Source: Sanderia malayensis (Eukaryota > Cnidaria > Scyphozoa > Semaeostomeae > Pelagiidae). Taken from it: DNA of 64,000 bases. The stretch lies in assembly GCA_013076295.1 (NCBI GenBank), contig RQOL01000374.1, positions 5,136,743 through 5,200,742 of the forward strand, read 5' to 3'. A program made the translations under genes and the position numbers. The stretch's first letter is position 1. Each line of letters starts with the position of its first letter. Positions 22,726 through 34,650 of this stretch are shown here, piece by piece. The notes beneath the pieces are model-generated. The model was not told the origin of the DNA, searched no databases, and was given only the letters and a program-made list of their open reading frames with translations.

Positions 22726-25700
22726 CTTGTTCTGTAATGACAAAGTCGGCTGGTAGCTGAGGCAGGTGATTGTAATTCGTGATGGACAAACCATGAACCT
22801 TCAAATTGTTGTCAATATCATATAGACATTGATACATGTGTCTATCTTGGAAGGTTATGTCTGGATTGTTGAGTTGATCACGTCTGACAAAATCTTCACT
22901 CATTGCTTTTTTGAAGGTGTCGAAGAGTGTTCTTATGTCTGAAGGCGTTTGAAAGAGTAGCAATGTGGCAAACAACTGTCTGAGTTGTGGTGGCATATTA
23001 AAGATAACTGCGTCGTGTAAACAGCGTGTGATTTCGGCGTCATCTTCCAATATCCCAAGAGCTAATGCTGCATCCTTGAAGGAGTCAGATAGATGACCTT
23101 CTACCGTTTGAAGGTATTCAAATGACGTAGCTCCTCGTTTGTGCAATAGCAGAAGTCTAAGTGTGAACTTTTGCTCGCAAGGTCTAGGCTGCACTTGAGT
23201 TACTCTACCAATGATTGGCATTGTTCTTCGTTGTCTGGCTGTCCATGTTTTTGAACGCTCCTGGAAGACATAGTGCTCTGGTATCTCATGATAGAGGTAC
23301 TGACGTGCAGCTGGATCTTGCTGGTTCAGCTCAAACCATGCTGTGAGTGTTGTTCTGTCACCGATGTTGTTGAGCCTTTGTTCGTCATCATTGTCATGAA
23401 AGATGACTTGTTGCTCAAATGGTAGATGAACAGAAAGCCGTTTGACTATGTGGCTTTTGTCGTGCATGTGGAACTGCAGAAGCCGATAGACAGCTTCATG
23501 TCGTCCAATATATCTTGCATTGATGTATTGGCGCACCTCGTCGTTTTCAATATCTTGAGGTACTTGTTGTTGATTTTCTTCAAGAATTTCAACATGTGCC
23601 ATATCATGTCCTTAAATATATCATATGGATATATTTGAAAATGTACTTGACACTTTTTACTGTACTGCATATTTGCACGTTGATATGACACTGATATTTG
23701 ATGAGTAGGTGTCTGTTGTGTGGCACTACCCAGGTATCATCCAAAATGCGATCATGTACATTGACCAGATGAAGACAGCTTCGTCTATAGAGAGGATAGC
23801 CGTTGACATTGATTTGAGTTTCAGCAATGCATTGTTTCGGAAAGTGCTTTTTCCATTTGTTTTTTTCCATGCACACGCAATGAGGTTTTAACACTCCACA
23901 GGGTCCATGTGTCATGTGCTTTGGGACCAACTTGGGATATTTTTCATCCTGTGGATCCGGTATCTCTGCTGATATGAGTTGATCCACCTGATAATGAACA
24001 TGATAATTAGCAACTATTATTATTGAGATCACGTACAGAATAGTTGTAGCACATGTCCATCATGACATACTCTGCATTTGATGTTATAAATATAATGATG
24101 TATATGAGTAACAATTATTACAATCTCTATATCTGAGTGTGTAATCATTACCTGTTGTGGTGTTCGTGGTTTATCAGCTTGTGAAAGAAACAGGATCATG
24201 TGTGCATGTGGTAGTCCTCTCTTTTGAAATTCTATGACATACACATGTGCAGTGACATGTCCAAGAATGTTGTTGTGTAGTATGTCTTCGAGTAGTTCTT
24301 TGAGTTTGAGTTGAAACCCTCTTGTGAAAATGTCTGGTCGATCACTGCCCATCTGATACGGATGAATATTTTCTTCTATCTCCTTCCATTTAGGATTGGC
24401 AGTCATTGTGAGGAAGATGTCTGGCATGCCACACTTCCTTACAATTGTCATTGCATCTTGAAAATGTTGATACATGTTTCTTTGGCTGCCTGGAAAGGAT
24501 GATGGTAGAATGATAACACGGCCAACATCGATATGTACAGGCTGATTCAGATTGTTAGTCCTGGCCATCTGGTTTTCGATTTCAGCTCTTCTGCGCAGAT
24601 GATCCATCAGGCCACGATATGTGTCAACACAAAGCTGACGTTGATTTTTCATAATCCAGGGCAGTGTATTGCCTTCTATCTTCGTATATGCATCTACCAG
24701 ATACTGTTGAAATAGAAGTGATGCAATGTGGATGGTTGAGAATGCATCCCTGACCTGGAATCTGTATGAATTGTATTCGGTGAGCGTTAGTCTGGTACGA
24801 CGGTCACGATTGTTGTTTTGTTGACCTCTTACGTTGGCAGTAGGCAATCGTTGAAGGTCCAAACTGTAACCGCTGTCACCGTGAAAGAACATCAATGGAT
24901 ATGTGAGAGGATCGGCAATTTGACTTGCTGCGTAAATCTTCATGAGATCTCCGCGCTTTGTTTGTATCTGCAATTCTCTATCATCAGGATTTGGTGCACC
25001 TCCATTTTGTACAGTACATATAGCTGCAATTTCTCTGGCAGTTGGATTATCGCATCAGCGATCTTGTTGTGGGCGACCTGTGTTGATCATTTTGAATGTT
25101 GGAACAGGCTGATTGTTTGCAATAGCTTGCTGCCGCTGTTCCTCCAATATTTCACCCATGCTTCGATAATGTTGTGCAAATCGATTGACTGCCATTAATT
25201 CATTCTGGAGAAGTGCAACGATGTCCAAATCAAGATCTTGGTCTCTTGCAGTATTTTGCTGTTCCTGCAATGCTTGTTGCGTATCCATGATGTAGAGTTC
25301 TGCTTATTTTCTGGATCTGTCTGTTTCTGTTACACCTGCCAATGATCGAAAGCATACGTTAGGGAAATAGAAATCCAACTGTAGCCAGCATAAACGAATA
25401 ATAAGTTTTATTGATAATGAGGGGAATCATATTGTATCAATTACCTGTCATGTGATATGCTTTTCCGTGAATTGTGATAACTGGTGGTCCAGCTCTGGCA
25501 TGACGTACAATATTAGCATTCCATGATGCCATGGCCATTAGTGAGTTGTATTGCCGGAAGTGCTTTAAGAAATATTTTGATTTGGCAGTATCACCAGTGT
25601 ATAAATGCATGACACTGTTTGGAGGTGGTTGAACTGGATCCAGAGTGATTAAACCTCCCATGCAACACTTGTTGTATTGTTTTCGGGAGTTAAGTTCTTC

Positions 25701-26204
25701 TTTGAAGTACTTTGCACCACAATGAATGCATGTTCCGGTCATTTTATTCAAGTGGTGTGGTAATGGGGAGAAGGAGGTGAGGTTTTCAGCTTCATTGTTC
25801 TCGGGGACAGGGTTGTCAACTTGCATTTGCTGATCTTCAACTGGTTCTGGTATCTGATTTTCATCAGGTACTGGAACTGTGCCGTGCATCTCGATGTCTT
25901 CAGGCTGTTCTGCTGCTTGAAGCTCTTGGTTGTGAATGGGAAGCTCTGGTTCCATGTCCATCCCCATCGGCTGTATCTGTGGAAGGGGATACTGTGCTGG
26001 AAATGGCTGATATTCAGGGGCTTCTAGCTGACGGTTTTCGAGCTGCATTTGTTGAAGATCGTTGACTGCTGCAAGTGGGTTATGCGCATTTCCCATCTGT
26101 TGAGGATGAAGCTGTTGATTGATTTGTCTGTGATGCTGCATATTCTCCCGCACTTGATTTCTACGCCTGGTGGCGGTTACACTACTCTTGGCCTTGCGCG
26201 GCAT
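22726..26204 (-). pseudogene. Helitron Rep (rolling-circle replication initiator), three exons, helicase missing
   Basis: Exon 1 (26204-25445; start chosen at MPRKAKSS) is Gln/Pro-rich and ends in a finger with CIHCGAKYFKEEL and KCC. Exon 2 (25335-24152) holds the Helitron N-domain and Rep motifs FLTMTANPKW and EFQKRGLPHAHMILFL (HUH histidines, 24200-24240). Exon 3 (23987-22726) begins QLISAEIPDP, has MTHGPCGV, and then RQYINARYIGRHEA with the paired tyrosines of the nicking site, followed by the Rep-helicase linker. All three donor/acceptor pairs keep phase. Defects are a TAA at 25304-25306, a TGA at 25055-25057 where relatives probably carry arginine, and a small insertion near 23610-23640 that breaks the frame before GHDMAHVE. 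The Pif1 helicase that should follow exon 3 is absent, so this copy cannot be autonomous. Confidence 0.82.
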
Positions 26205-26252
26205 GGTGCATGTTGTGGTATGAAAGAGAAATATGAAGTATGAGATATACAA

Positions 26253-28440
26253 TTAGGCCAAATTATTGTAAATGTTATTGCTTGTTGACAATGGTCCTAA
26301 TAGCAACAACAATGGTAATAATTATAGCCTTGTGTAAAGCTGAAACACAAAGAAGTAAATATAATATATTTCAAAGGTTCCATAATGATGAGTTGAAATT
26401 GGTAAAGAAGTAAATGGAAAAGTATTGCTATTTAATCTAATTTATGTTAAATGAATATACTTATGTTTAAACTGTGGTCGTTTCTGTTAGGTAAACAGTC
26501 ACTAAAATGGAATAGAATAAATTCATAGTTAAAATATAAGTAGTAAAAGGAAATGAATAATGGGCAAAGCACAGAATACCTGAATAAATAAAAATGGACC
26601 GGTTGAATTGAGTGCAGCAGTCTTTAATAATTTGTTGAAACACGATTTGAGAAATTGTTGTTAATATACTTACTATCCATGAAGGAAATACTGAATTAAG
26701 GAAATAGTTTGTTGTACAGAGGCTCATTTGGAAAGAGAGAAATAAAAAAACAAAAATATAAGTTTATTGTCTAAATGAGTTTCTGAAAGAGAAGTGTCCG
26801 TTATTTTAAAATAGATTTAGGCGGGCCTTTATTTAGAAGAACAACACATAATTAAAGAGGTAAATAGATCAGCGAGATAAATAATAAATACCTTACCGAG
26901 CCTAGCCTTGTGTCTTTGAAATCTATGGGTAGAAACAAAAGAGAAATCAGAATAGTTGTAAACTTACAATTTTGATAAAGAAGTTACCTGCACAGCACGT
27001 CACCTGTTGTTGCAATTAAAAGCATACCAAGAAAAACAATAATTTTTGTCTTATGAGGCGAAGTTGCGATAAGTAATCTGGCTAGCTTGTAGTTATTAAA
27101 ACATGTTGAAAGTAGGTATACTTACTCAGCGATAAATAAGATGAGATAATTATAGCCTTTAGAAAATTTAGCCGGTTAAAAATAGACAAAGTTTAATTTT
27201 AGGAGGCGGGATTTCTATTGTACTACATCGCCTCTGTGATTGGTTTATACGCGTCACATGACGAAAAAGGCGGGGAAATTCTCGTGGAAAGGGATTTCCC
27301 CTTCGTCCTTCTGATTTTTAAAAGTGGGAAGGAGAAGATTAGCATGTGACATACTGGTTGGGCTCAAAGAGATAGGATATAAGATAAGAAAACATTATTA
27401 ATTATAATCTTTAAAATATTATGCTATAAACATGTTACTGAATATTTACGTTTGGTTTAACAATATTAATACTTTATTAGCAATATATTATGGTTCAATT
27501 ATGCAAGTTGATAAAAAGTGGCCGCAATTGGAGGGGCGTCTGCACTGTAGATGATGTAAAACCTGATCTCAGTGGTTGTGTTATGGGGTAGGCACGTGTG
27601 CACAAATCGTCTGTCCCTGCAAGAAGAAGACAAAGGAAAAGAACAAAGACAAAGGAAACGTTGTAGCAATCTCTTGCGCAAATGAATTTTATTCGCAAAA
27701 TTATTATTATTATATTGTATGTAAAGGAAGCCTGCGTATGTGCAGCAGACAGCGTTGAGAGAACGAAGAGACGCGAACAAATCGGAGGAATAAGAAAAGT
27801 AGTAATAATATAATTTGATCTTTGTCAATCTTTCCAATCAAGCGCCAGTAAACAAACTGTAATGAGTTATGGTGTGTTTAACTTTAATTATTATCTATCA
27901 ATTGTAGAATTTCTACATATTAAAAGAGAATTTGCTTCTTTTCATAAAAATTAGTCAACATGCGTGTCAGGCCTGGGTAAGTTTGTACCTTTAGTTTTTC
28001 TATGAAATTTTCTTAGAAAAGAAGGCAAATTCAGAGCAGTTGCATAGCAATAATGCTCTCCTTCTGTGTTTTGGTGGGCTAGCTGACACTGATATAAGCA
28101 GTTAGTGTTGGCATTGTTGTAACCTGGAAAGTATTGTAAATTATTGAAACTGTGTATTTGGTTAATGGTTTCACATAATTTTATTGTTGCAGGTGTTGAT
28201 TGGTGAACAGAAAGGGAAAGGATGTCCCTACTTGGTTTTGTGTGTGGTGAGTGTATAATTAATATGTGGGTTCAAAAATTAGAACAATAATATATTAATG
28301 GAACTGAATGTAAACTGAATGTAGAACAATTTAAACAGGAAAGGGCATTGAACATGCACAAATATGGAAAATTTGTGAGATTGATTGGTAGGCCAAAAAA
28401 CAGTAAATTAATATAATTAATATTAGTATGAATAATTTAT
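26253..28440. other. No supported gene; probable 5' flank of the Helitron
   Basis: Contains no motif-bearing ORF. A more GC-rich patch near 27230-27350 could be the promoter region of the minus-strand Helitron, but no 5'-TC terminus could be fixed. Short ORFs at 27495-27837 overlap each other and lack motifs. Confidence 0.35.
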
Positions 28441-28556
28441 GCATGACCAAGGCCACTGAACTACATAACTACAGAACTACAGAACTACAAACTATAAAAC
28501 TAAATAATTACAAAGTATCAAACTACATAACTAAAAACTGAAAACTATCTAAATAG
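28441..28556. repeat. Degenerate ACTACA-type tandem repeat
   Basis: Low-complexity run of variants of AACTACAGAACTACA and AACTAAA directly upstream of the LINE frame. Confidence 0.5.
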
Positions 28557-28558
28557 AT

Positions 28559-29773
28559 ATGGAAGATATTTTTCTAAGTAATCATAAATTTATTTGTTTC
28601 AAAGCTAGAACTAACGTTGATAAAAGTAACTACAAAAGAATATCATTCAGAAATTTTAAGAATGTCGATAAAAAAGTGTTTGCTACAGATCTAGAAAATG
28701 AACTAAAAAGGATAAATACGAAAATGTGTTTTGAAAATGTCATTTACAATTATAATCATAGATTACTCACCTTGATTGATAAACATGTTCCAATAACTGA
28801 AAAGGAAATCCGAACGGATAGCTACTCACCTTGCTTTCACTATGAATATAAAGACCTCAGGAGAAGGAGGAGAAAAGCTGAGAAAATATTACGAAAAAAT
28901 AAGATGCATGTTAATGTAGAAATATTCAAGAGTCCAAGACTTGAGTGTACAAAACTTGCCAGGAAAAAGAAGAGGACATATTTTTTAAATAAAATCAATT
29001 CATCCAACAATAAGTTAAAAACACTATACTCGCTAACAAAGTCCCTGACACACCAGGTAGATTTTAACAATTTACCTTCAGGAAATGACAGCTCGGCCAT
29101 TGCCAATAATTTTAAAAACTATTTTGCAAACAAAATTACTTCTATTAGGCAATCACTGAAAGATAGACCGGAGATTGCTTACAGTTTGGATTCGGAAGAC
29201 TTACCTCTTTCTTGTTTTTTGGATTCATTTAACCCTACAACAGAAGAAAGACTACTAGGCATCATTAAGTTGAACAAAGTTGCTTGCTCACCTGATGATC
29301 CACCAGCACCTCTTTTTCATAATCTCTCTGCTGCTCAGCTGGACAAACTTCTTAAATTGCAAAAGTATTGTGCACAGTTGATCTATGGTTACAACAGACT
29401 AACTCCTAGCAAGCCGTTATTCATTGAACTTAATTGGTTGCCTGTTTATCAACGAATTGAATATCTTACAAGTTATCTATATATATATTTATATCTTATT
29501 CATGATGTTAACATCATGAATAAAACTGCACCATCATATATGATAGATCTTTTTAAGGAGTCAAAAACAATTCATACCTACAACACTCGGCATTCTGGAA
29601 AAAATAACTTATTCATCGCAAGAGGAAATGGCAGTAAATACACAAAAACCTTTCAATTCTGTGGAAGCAAATTATGGAACTCTTTGCCAACTGAAATAAG
29701 GCAAGCGTCTTCAGTTGAAAAATTTAAAAAACACAGTTTCAGCTACCAAGAGTGTAAATTACACTCAATATAA
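28559..29773 (+). pseudogene. LINE ORF2 fragment with the reverse transcriptase core deleted
   Basis: An uninterrupted 404-codon frame that nevertheless cannot encode a working enzyme. Residues 1 to about 235 match the region between endonuclease and RT of CR1/L2-like LINEs (Lys/Arg-rich YEYKDLRRRRRKAEKI; NNFKNYFANKI). At the point where RT normally starts (VACSPDDPP) the sequence jumps to the post-RT region AAQLDKLLKLQKYCAQLIYG and on to SKLWNSLPTEIRQ near the C-terminus. Motifs A, B and C (the FADD region) are all missing, about 350 residues. The internal deletion left the frame open. The 5' end is truncated within the last part of the endonuclease (IFLSNHKF). Confidence 0.7.
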
Positions 29774-30084
29774 ATGGACAGTATAGCTGGACTTTACTAA
29801 TTTTTATTGATAAATAAACTCAAACTAATATATTTATATATTTTTATTTATTTATTTACTATCTTTATTTACTTATTTATATATATTTTTCACCTTTTTA
29901 TTTTCAGTGAACCAGATTGTAAACAAGCTTAGCTTAACTCTGTTATTCACTATAAATATTGAATACATACACGCATACATACATACACTCTACATTGCTA
30001 TTAGAGAATATGGATCTACTCTTACCTGTTTGGGTAGAATTAGTCAACCTGTCCATGTCAATTGGATCAATGGAAGGACTAAAA
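29774..30084. repeat. AT-rich tail and low-complexity spacer between two LINE copies
   Basis: Positions 29825-29895 are almost pure TTTA/TATA repeats, likely the 3' tail of the upstream LINE. No gene is seen in the remainder. Confidence 0.45.
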
Positions 30085-32550
30085 TGAGCTGTAATAAACC
30101 CTTTGGTAAAAGATGTTACGAATGCTCTTGATCTAGAAGACTATAAAAATTACAGACCTGTTTCAAATTTAATGTTTTTAAGTAAACTCATTGAAAGATG
30201 TATTGCAGCGAGACTAAAAAATCATATGGATGTTAATGGATGTTAATGGACTTGACTCGACTAATCAGTTTAGTTATAAACAAAATCACTCTACAAAGTT
30301 CCTTTTAACTAATATTGCAGATGACGTGTTAAATGCTTTTGATAAGAAATGCGCAACTGTGTTGATATTGTTGGATCTCAGTGCTGCATATGACACAGTC
30401 GACCAAGATTTATTATTGAAGATATTGCGCGAAAACATAGGTGTAAGAGGCATGGCACACAACTGGTTTCGATCCTTCCTCAAAGGAAGGAGTCAAAGTG
30501 TTCTGGCAAATGGCTCAACATCAGAATCATCAGAGTTACTTTATGGTGTCCCGCAAGGCTCAGTCCTTGGACCCATTCTTTTTAACATTTACATTCAATC
30601 CTTGTATAAATTAGTAGGTAAACATTCCTTTAAAATATTTGGATTTGCTGATGATCACCAACTCTATCAGTCATTTATTCCCTTATTTCAAACCAGCGTT
30701 TTAACAGTGGGAATCGAATCCTGCTTAAATGATGTTTCTCAGTGGATGAGTTCACACTTCTTAGAATTAAATACTGGAAAGACGAAAATTATAATTCTAG
30801 CGCCTCCATCTCTGAAGCGAGAGTTGTACATACATGGTGTTCATCTAGATGACGTGTAGATGAAGTGTGCGATTTGTAGATGAAGCAAAGAACTTGGGGG
30901 TGTGGCTTGATAGTAATTTTAGTGTTGGAAATCACATCAGTAAGTTTGTTTCACAGTGTAATTTCATTTTAAGGAATATTGCAAAAATAAAATCACTTTT
31001 AACTTCAAAACTAGACTATTGTAATGCTCTATACATCAATTTGCCGGAAAGTCAAATAACACAACTGCAAACAATTCAGAACAAAATGCAACAAACAGCA
31101 CCTGAACAACTTCTTCAAAGAAGTGCATTGGCTTAAAGTAAAAAAAAGGATATTGCACAAGATCTGTCTTCTGATGCACAAATGCGTTTGGGTAAGTGCT
31201 CCGGAGGTGCTAAAAAACAAAATTTCCATGATAAATGACCGAACCAGGATGGTTAGAGCAGCAGCAGCAAACGGAAGACACGGAAACAGAGGTCACAACA
31301 CATCATTCACAACAGCAGGTCCCGAAATATGGAATAACCTTCCTTTTGAGTTAAAGACTACATCACATAGAGATAGGATATAATATACACTAGAGTGCGA
31401 ACCAGGCCCCGGGCGGTGACGCAGTTTGGACGCCATCTTGTTGGAGGCTCATTTCAGAATTTCACGGTCTGAACCCTTATATTTTGAACAAGAATTACGT
31501 GGATATTACGATTGTTTAACGCCAAATAAAGATTGGAACATTCATAATATCATAGTCGGTTTAACATATTCAAGTTTTGTTGTTGGATCGAATGTAATAC
31601 TATTATTTTTAGAAAGACGGATTTCCACTTTACCGACTGCCCCCAAATAGGCTAAATTAAATATCAATCGATCGGAAATGACCTCCTGAGTATGAATCTG
31701 CAATAATATTCACAAAAGACCTCTGCATTTAAAAGATTTTAGCAATATTTTTACTTGCGCCCACCTTTAGTTGCTGTAGATCGGTGGTTTGGAGGAGTTA
31801 GGCCCCCGATAAAAAGGGGCATAACTTTTGAATGCAGGCGTGTTGCACAAATTTTATTGCAGATTCATACTCAGGAGATCATTGCGTATCGATTGATATC
31901 TAATTTACCCAGTTTGGGCGCCGTCCGTAAAATACAAATTCGCCCGTACTTCGTATCGCAAAATGCCAAGGCCACTGTTTTCATATATCACTCCACAGCA
32001 AAATATGGTCTTCTGGAAATGGTAGTAATACATTCGATCCACCAACAAAACTTTAATATGTTGAGCCGACCATGATTTGAGGAACATTTGAGTATTTATT
32101 TGATCTTCAGCTATAATAATATCCACGTATTTTACATTTGAATTCTAAGGCTTCAGACCGTAAATTTCGTCCGCGAGCCTCCAACAAGATGGCCACCAAT
32201 GCTTCAACTTTTGTATCGATGCGTCAATTGGAGTGCGCACTCTAGTGTATCTTATATCCTATCTCTATGCTACATCATCACTGGAAACCTATAAGACTAA
32301 GCTAAAATCGTTTTTAATGACAACAAACCTTGCCAATTTTTATAACAAACTAAACATGTATATAAGTAAATATGTCGATAAAGAGTTTTACATTGTTTTT
32401 GATTTCGTGAAAAAGAAAAACAAGTTACACCAACTAAAGATACTATTTGTTTTATTGAATTGTATTTGGCAATTGTTTTGTACATTGTTCACAGTTGAGC
32501 AAGCTGCACATAACAGGGTTATGTCAGTAGATAACTGTGGGTAAATGCTA
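30085..32550 (+). pseudogene. 5'-truncated CR1/L2-like LINE RT, split by a foldback element
   Basis: Begins with KNYRPVSNLMFLSKLIERC at about 30150 (RT motif 0/1). It continues with VLILLDLSAAYDTVD (motif A), LYGVPQGSVLGPILFN (motif B) and FGFADDHQLYQ (motif C), then the post-RT region KLDYCNALYINLPESQ and GPEIWNNLPFELK. The frame is broken by a 10-bp tandem duplication TGTTAATGGA near 30231-30250, by a change near 30860 between DDV and FVDEAKNLGVWLD, and by a change near 31090-31125. At 31366 it is interrupted by a 904-bp foldback insertion; excising that with one 8-bp repeat joins FELKTTS to SLETYKTKLKSF in frame. The copy ends in an (ATT)n tract, typical of these LINE tails. Confidence 0.8.
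31366..32269. mobile_element. Foldback (long-hairpin) DNA element, 904 bp, 8-bp TSD
   Basis: Ends are CATAGAGATAGGATATAATA at 31366 and its reverse complement ending at 32269, flanked by CTACATCA at 31358-31365 and 32270-32277. Inverted similarity continues well inward: CCATCTTGTTGGAGGCTC near 31432 pairs with the reverse complement near 32185, and CTCCTGAGTATGAATCTGCA near 31683 pairs with its complement near 31860. The two arms therefore cover most of the element, leaving only a short unpaired centre. It has no coding capacity. An 8-bp TSD fits a hAT-type or related transposase acting in trans. Confidence 0.87.

Positions 32551-32603
<53 letters not shown>
32551..32603. repeat. (ATT)n microsatellite at the LINE 3' end
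   Basis: About 17 uninterrupted TTA units, directly after the LINE 3' sequence. Confidence 0.95.
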
Positions 32604-32606
32604 CTA

Positions 32607-32787
32607 CAAACAGTAAAAACCTGCATATAACATCCTCCATGTCATTTTGTAGGCTATTTTGGTTGTGAAGAATGAAAAACAATGGGTAAACTATAAGACA
32701 ATATAATGTAAACATGACTATGAAAATGGAATATTGGGTGGTAAGTTGTTAAAAATAGGAGGTTTTTATATGCAGGTTTTTACTGTG
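32607..32787. mobile_element. MITE-like TIR element, ~180 bp, probable TA target
   Basis: CAGTAAAAACCTGCATATAA at 32611 is repeated perfectly in inverted orientation ending at 32785. The next bases (CATCCTCC and the complement of GGAGG) also correspond with small indels. TA dinucleotides flank both sides (32605-32606 and 32788-32789), which suggests a Tc1/mariner-mobilised MITE next to the microsatellite. Confidence 0.65.
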
Positions 32788-32789
32788 TA

Positions 32790-34540
32790 ACTATTTAAAT
32801 GTCAATAGAATTTAATTTAAAACTGAACAAAATGTTGAAAAATATTTGCAAAACTATTACTATACTATTTACAAACTATTTCCATATTAAAGTAAATAAA
32901 TTTAACAGTTTGAGCACCACATGCTACTTGGTATGGGTGGGCATGGTCACCATGGAATGGTTGTGGAGGACCTTCCTTTTGGGTGACCTTCCCACCCTTT
33001 TTGTTGGATTTCTTTTTAAGATCTCCTTTTATTTTAATAAAGGCCTCTTCTTGTTTTCTGTAAATTAACATTATTAACAGTTATGTTTTACAGGATGGTA
33101 ACATAAAGTCAAAAGAAGTTATGCCATTGTTCAAGTGCATATGTTGGAGGTGTGAAACATGATGCAACTGATATACTTACACAATTTCATTTGTTGGGAT
33201 CCTCTTCCCAGTGCCAAAAACCAAAATGAATTTTTTCCCAACCAATTCTTCAAATTGGTTGGCACATTCTTTTTTAAGCAATGCTACATTGCTGTATGTT
33301 ATCTCCTATAAGGAAAAGAGCGTATGAAGAATAATGGACAACATGAAAATTGGCCAAATATTTAGAAAAGAATGTATGTGATATAATAACTTTTGTGTTT
33401 TTGCCAAATGTGATGGCGATTTCATGTTGTTTCATGATGTGAAGATGGTAATGGAAGGAAATACTTACAAAACTTTGAATGAGTGCGCGATTCTAGTTCA
33501 GTGATAATGCTGAAGGAAACAAAAGTAACTTGTGTTAAAAACACTACATGAAGTGGAAAATTGTGGTGAATAATATACAATTATTTGTAAGTTTTTTAGT
33601 TTATATGTCTTTGCTTTGTTAAACGTTGATAGTTTTAAAAGTTCCGAAGAAAAAATTTCCATTTACTTGAATTTGTGCGATCGAAATCTGGAAAAGTTTT
33701 TCGCGTGCTTCTGTCCAAGGTAATTGTCTTGTGATACTATAGCAACAATGTGTCCTCGCCCAGAAAAATGTAAAATGAAATTGAGGTCTTTTTGACGTGT
33801 GGAAACAATCTAATGTTGGGTTCATAACGATGTTATAGTGAAATTGCAAAAGTAGCAATGGTATTCCAACGAATACATTTCAAGGAATATCTAGGGTAAA
33901 TTGTACTTAATGATAGTCATTTGTAAAGCCATGTATATAAAAATATGCTGTCAATATTGAGATAAGTTGACTCGTTGACATGATGCAGACAAAAGAATGA
34001 GGTAGGAAAACTACTCCCTTTTCATTTAAGAAATAATAATCTATGAAATTGCATCATTATTTGCCGTGAAATGAATTGAAAAATTACCATACCAGGTATC
34101 ATATGAAAACATTCTCTCAGGGATTGTTTTTTCTCTGCAATGAAAGTTCTAATGTAAACATTTTCCCTTCATCCTCAGTGTGTTAATGAGTTTTTTTAAA
34201 TGTGCCATTTTATGTGAAAGGGATATATTGACCCTGTAACAGGCAAAGTTATCCTTTACTGTGTTTTACTGTACTTTACTGTCCTCTACTATACTCTATC
34301 AATTAACACTCTACTCTACCATACTATACTTTACTCTACCATCTAATGTGGTACCACTATGTTCTCTATCTAATTTTAATTCCATCCTGTTTTATAAAAT
34401 TTAATATTTAATATCACTATATTAAGTTTTTAGTGTGCTACAGTCAAAGGTATTGTCTTTTGAGGCCTCACCAAACAGAATTTCAAATGAAATCGAGGTC
34501 TCCTCGGCGTGTGGAAGCAATGTGGCGCTGGCTTATTCTG
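32790..34540. other. No gene; two diverged copies of a short repeat
   Basis: Positions about 33715-33830 and 34445-34530 share an ordered set of blocks (AAGGTA-TTGTCTT, GAAATYGAGGTCT, CGTGTGGAARCAAT), roughly two-thirds identical by eye. On the minus strand both read CFHTxxRPxFHxxF, so the repeat may be a coding fragment of an unknown element. The stretch 34255-34345 is a degenerate ACTCTACT-type tandem repeat. Confidence 0.4.
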
Positions 34541-34650
34541 ATACATACCTACATACATACACACAGACATACATACATACATACATACATACATACATAC
34601 ATACATACATGCATACATACATACATACGTACATACATACATACCTACAA
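34541..34650. repeat. (ACAT)n microsatellite
   Basis: About 25 units of ACAT/CATA with few interruptions. The Thr-His-Ile or Tyr-Val-Cys repeat ORFs across it are translation artefacts. Confidence 0.95.

Noticed and set aside
27495..27837. Overlapping ORFs near 27.6 kb on both strands
   Set aside because: Mutually antisense shadows without domain motifs.
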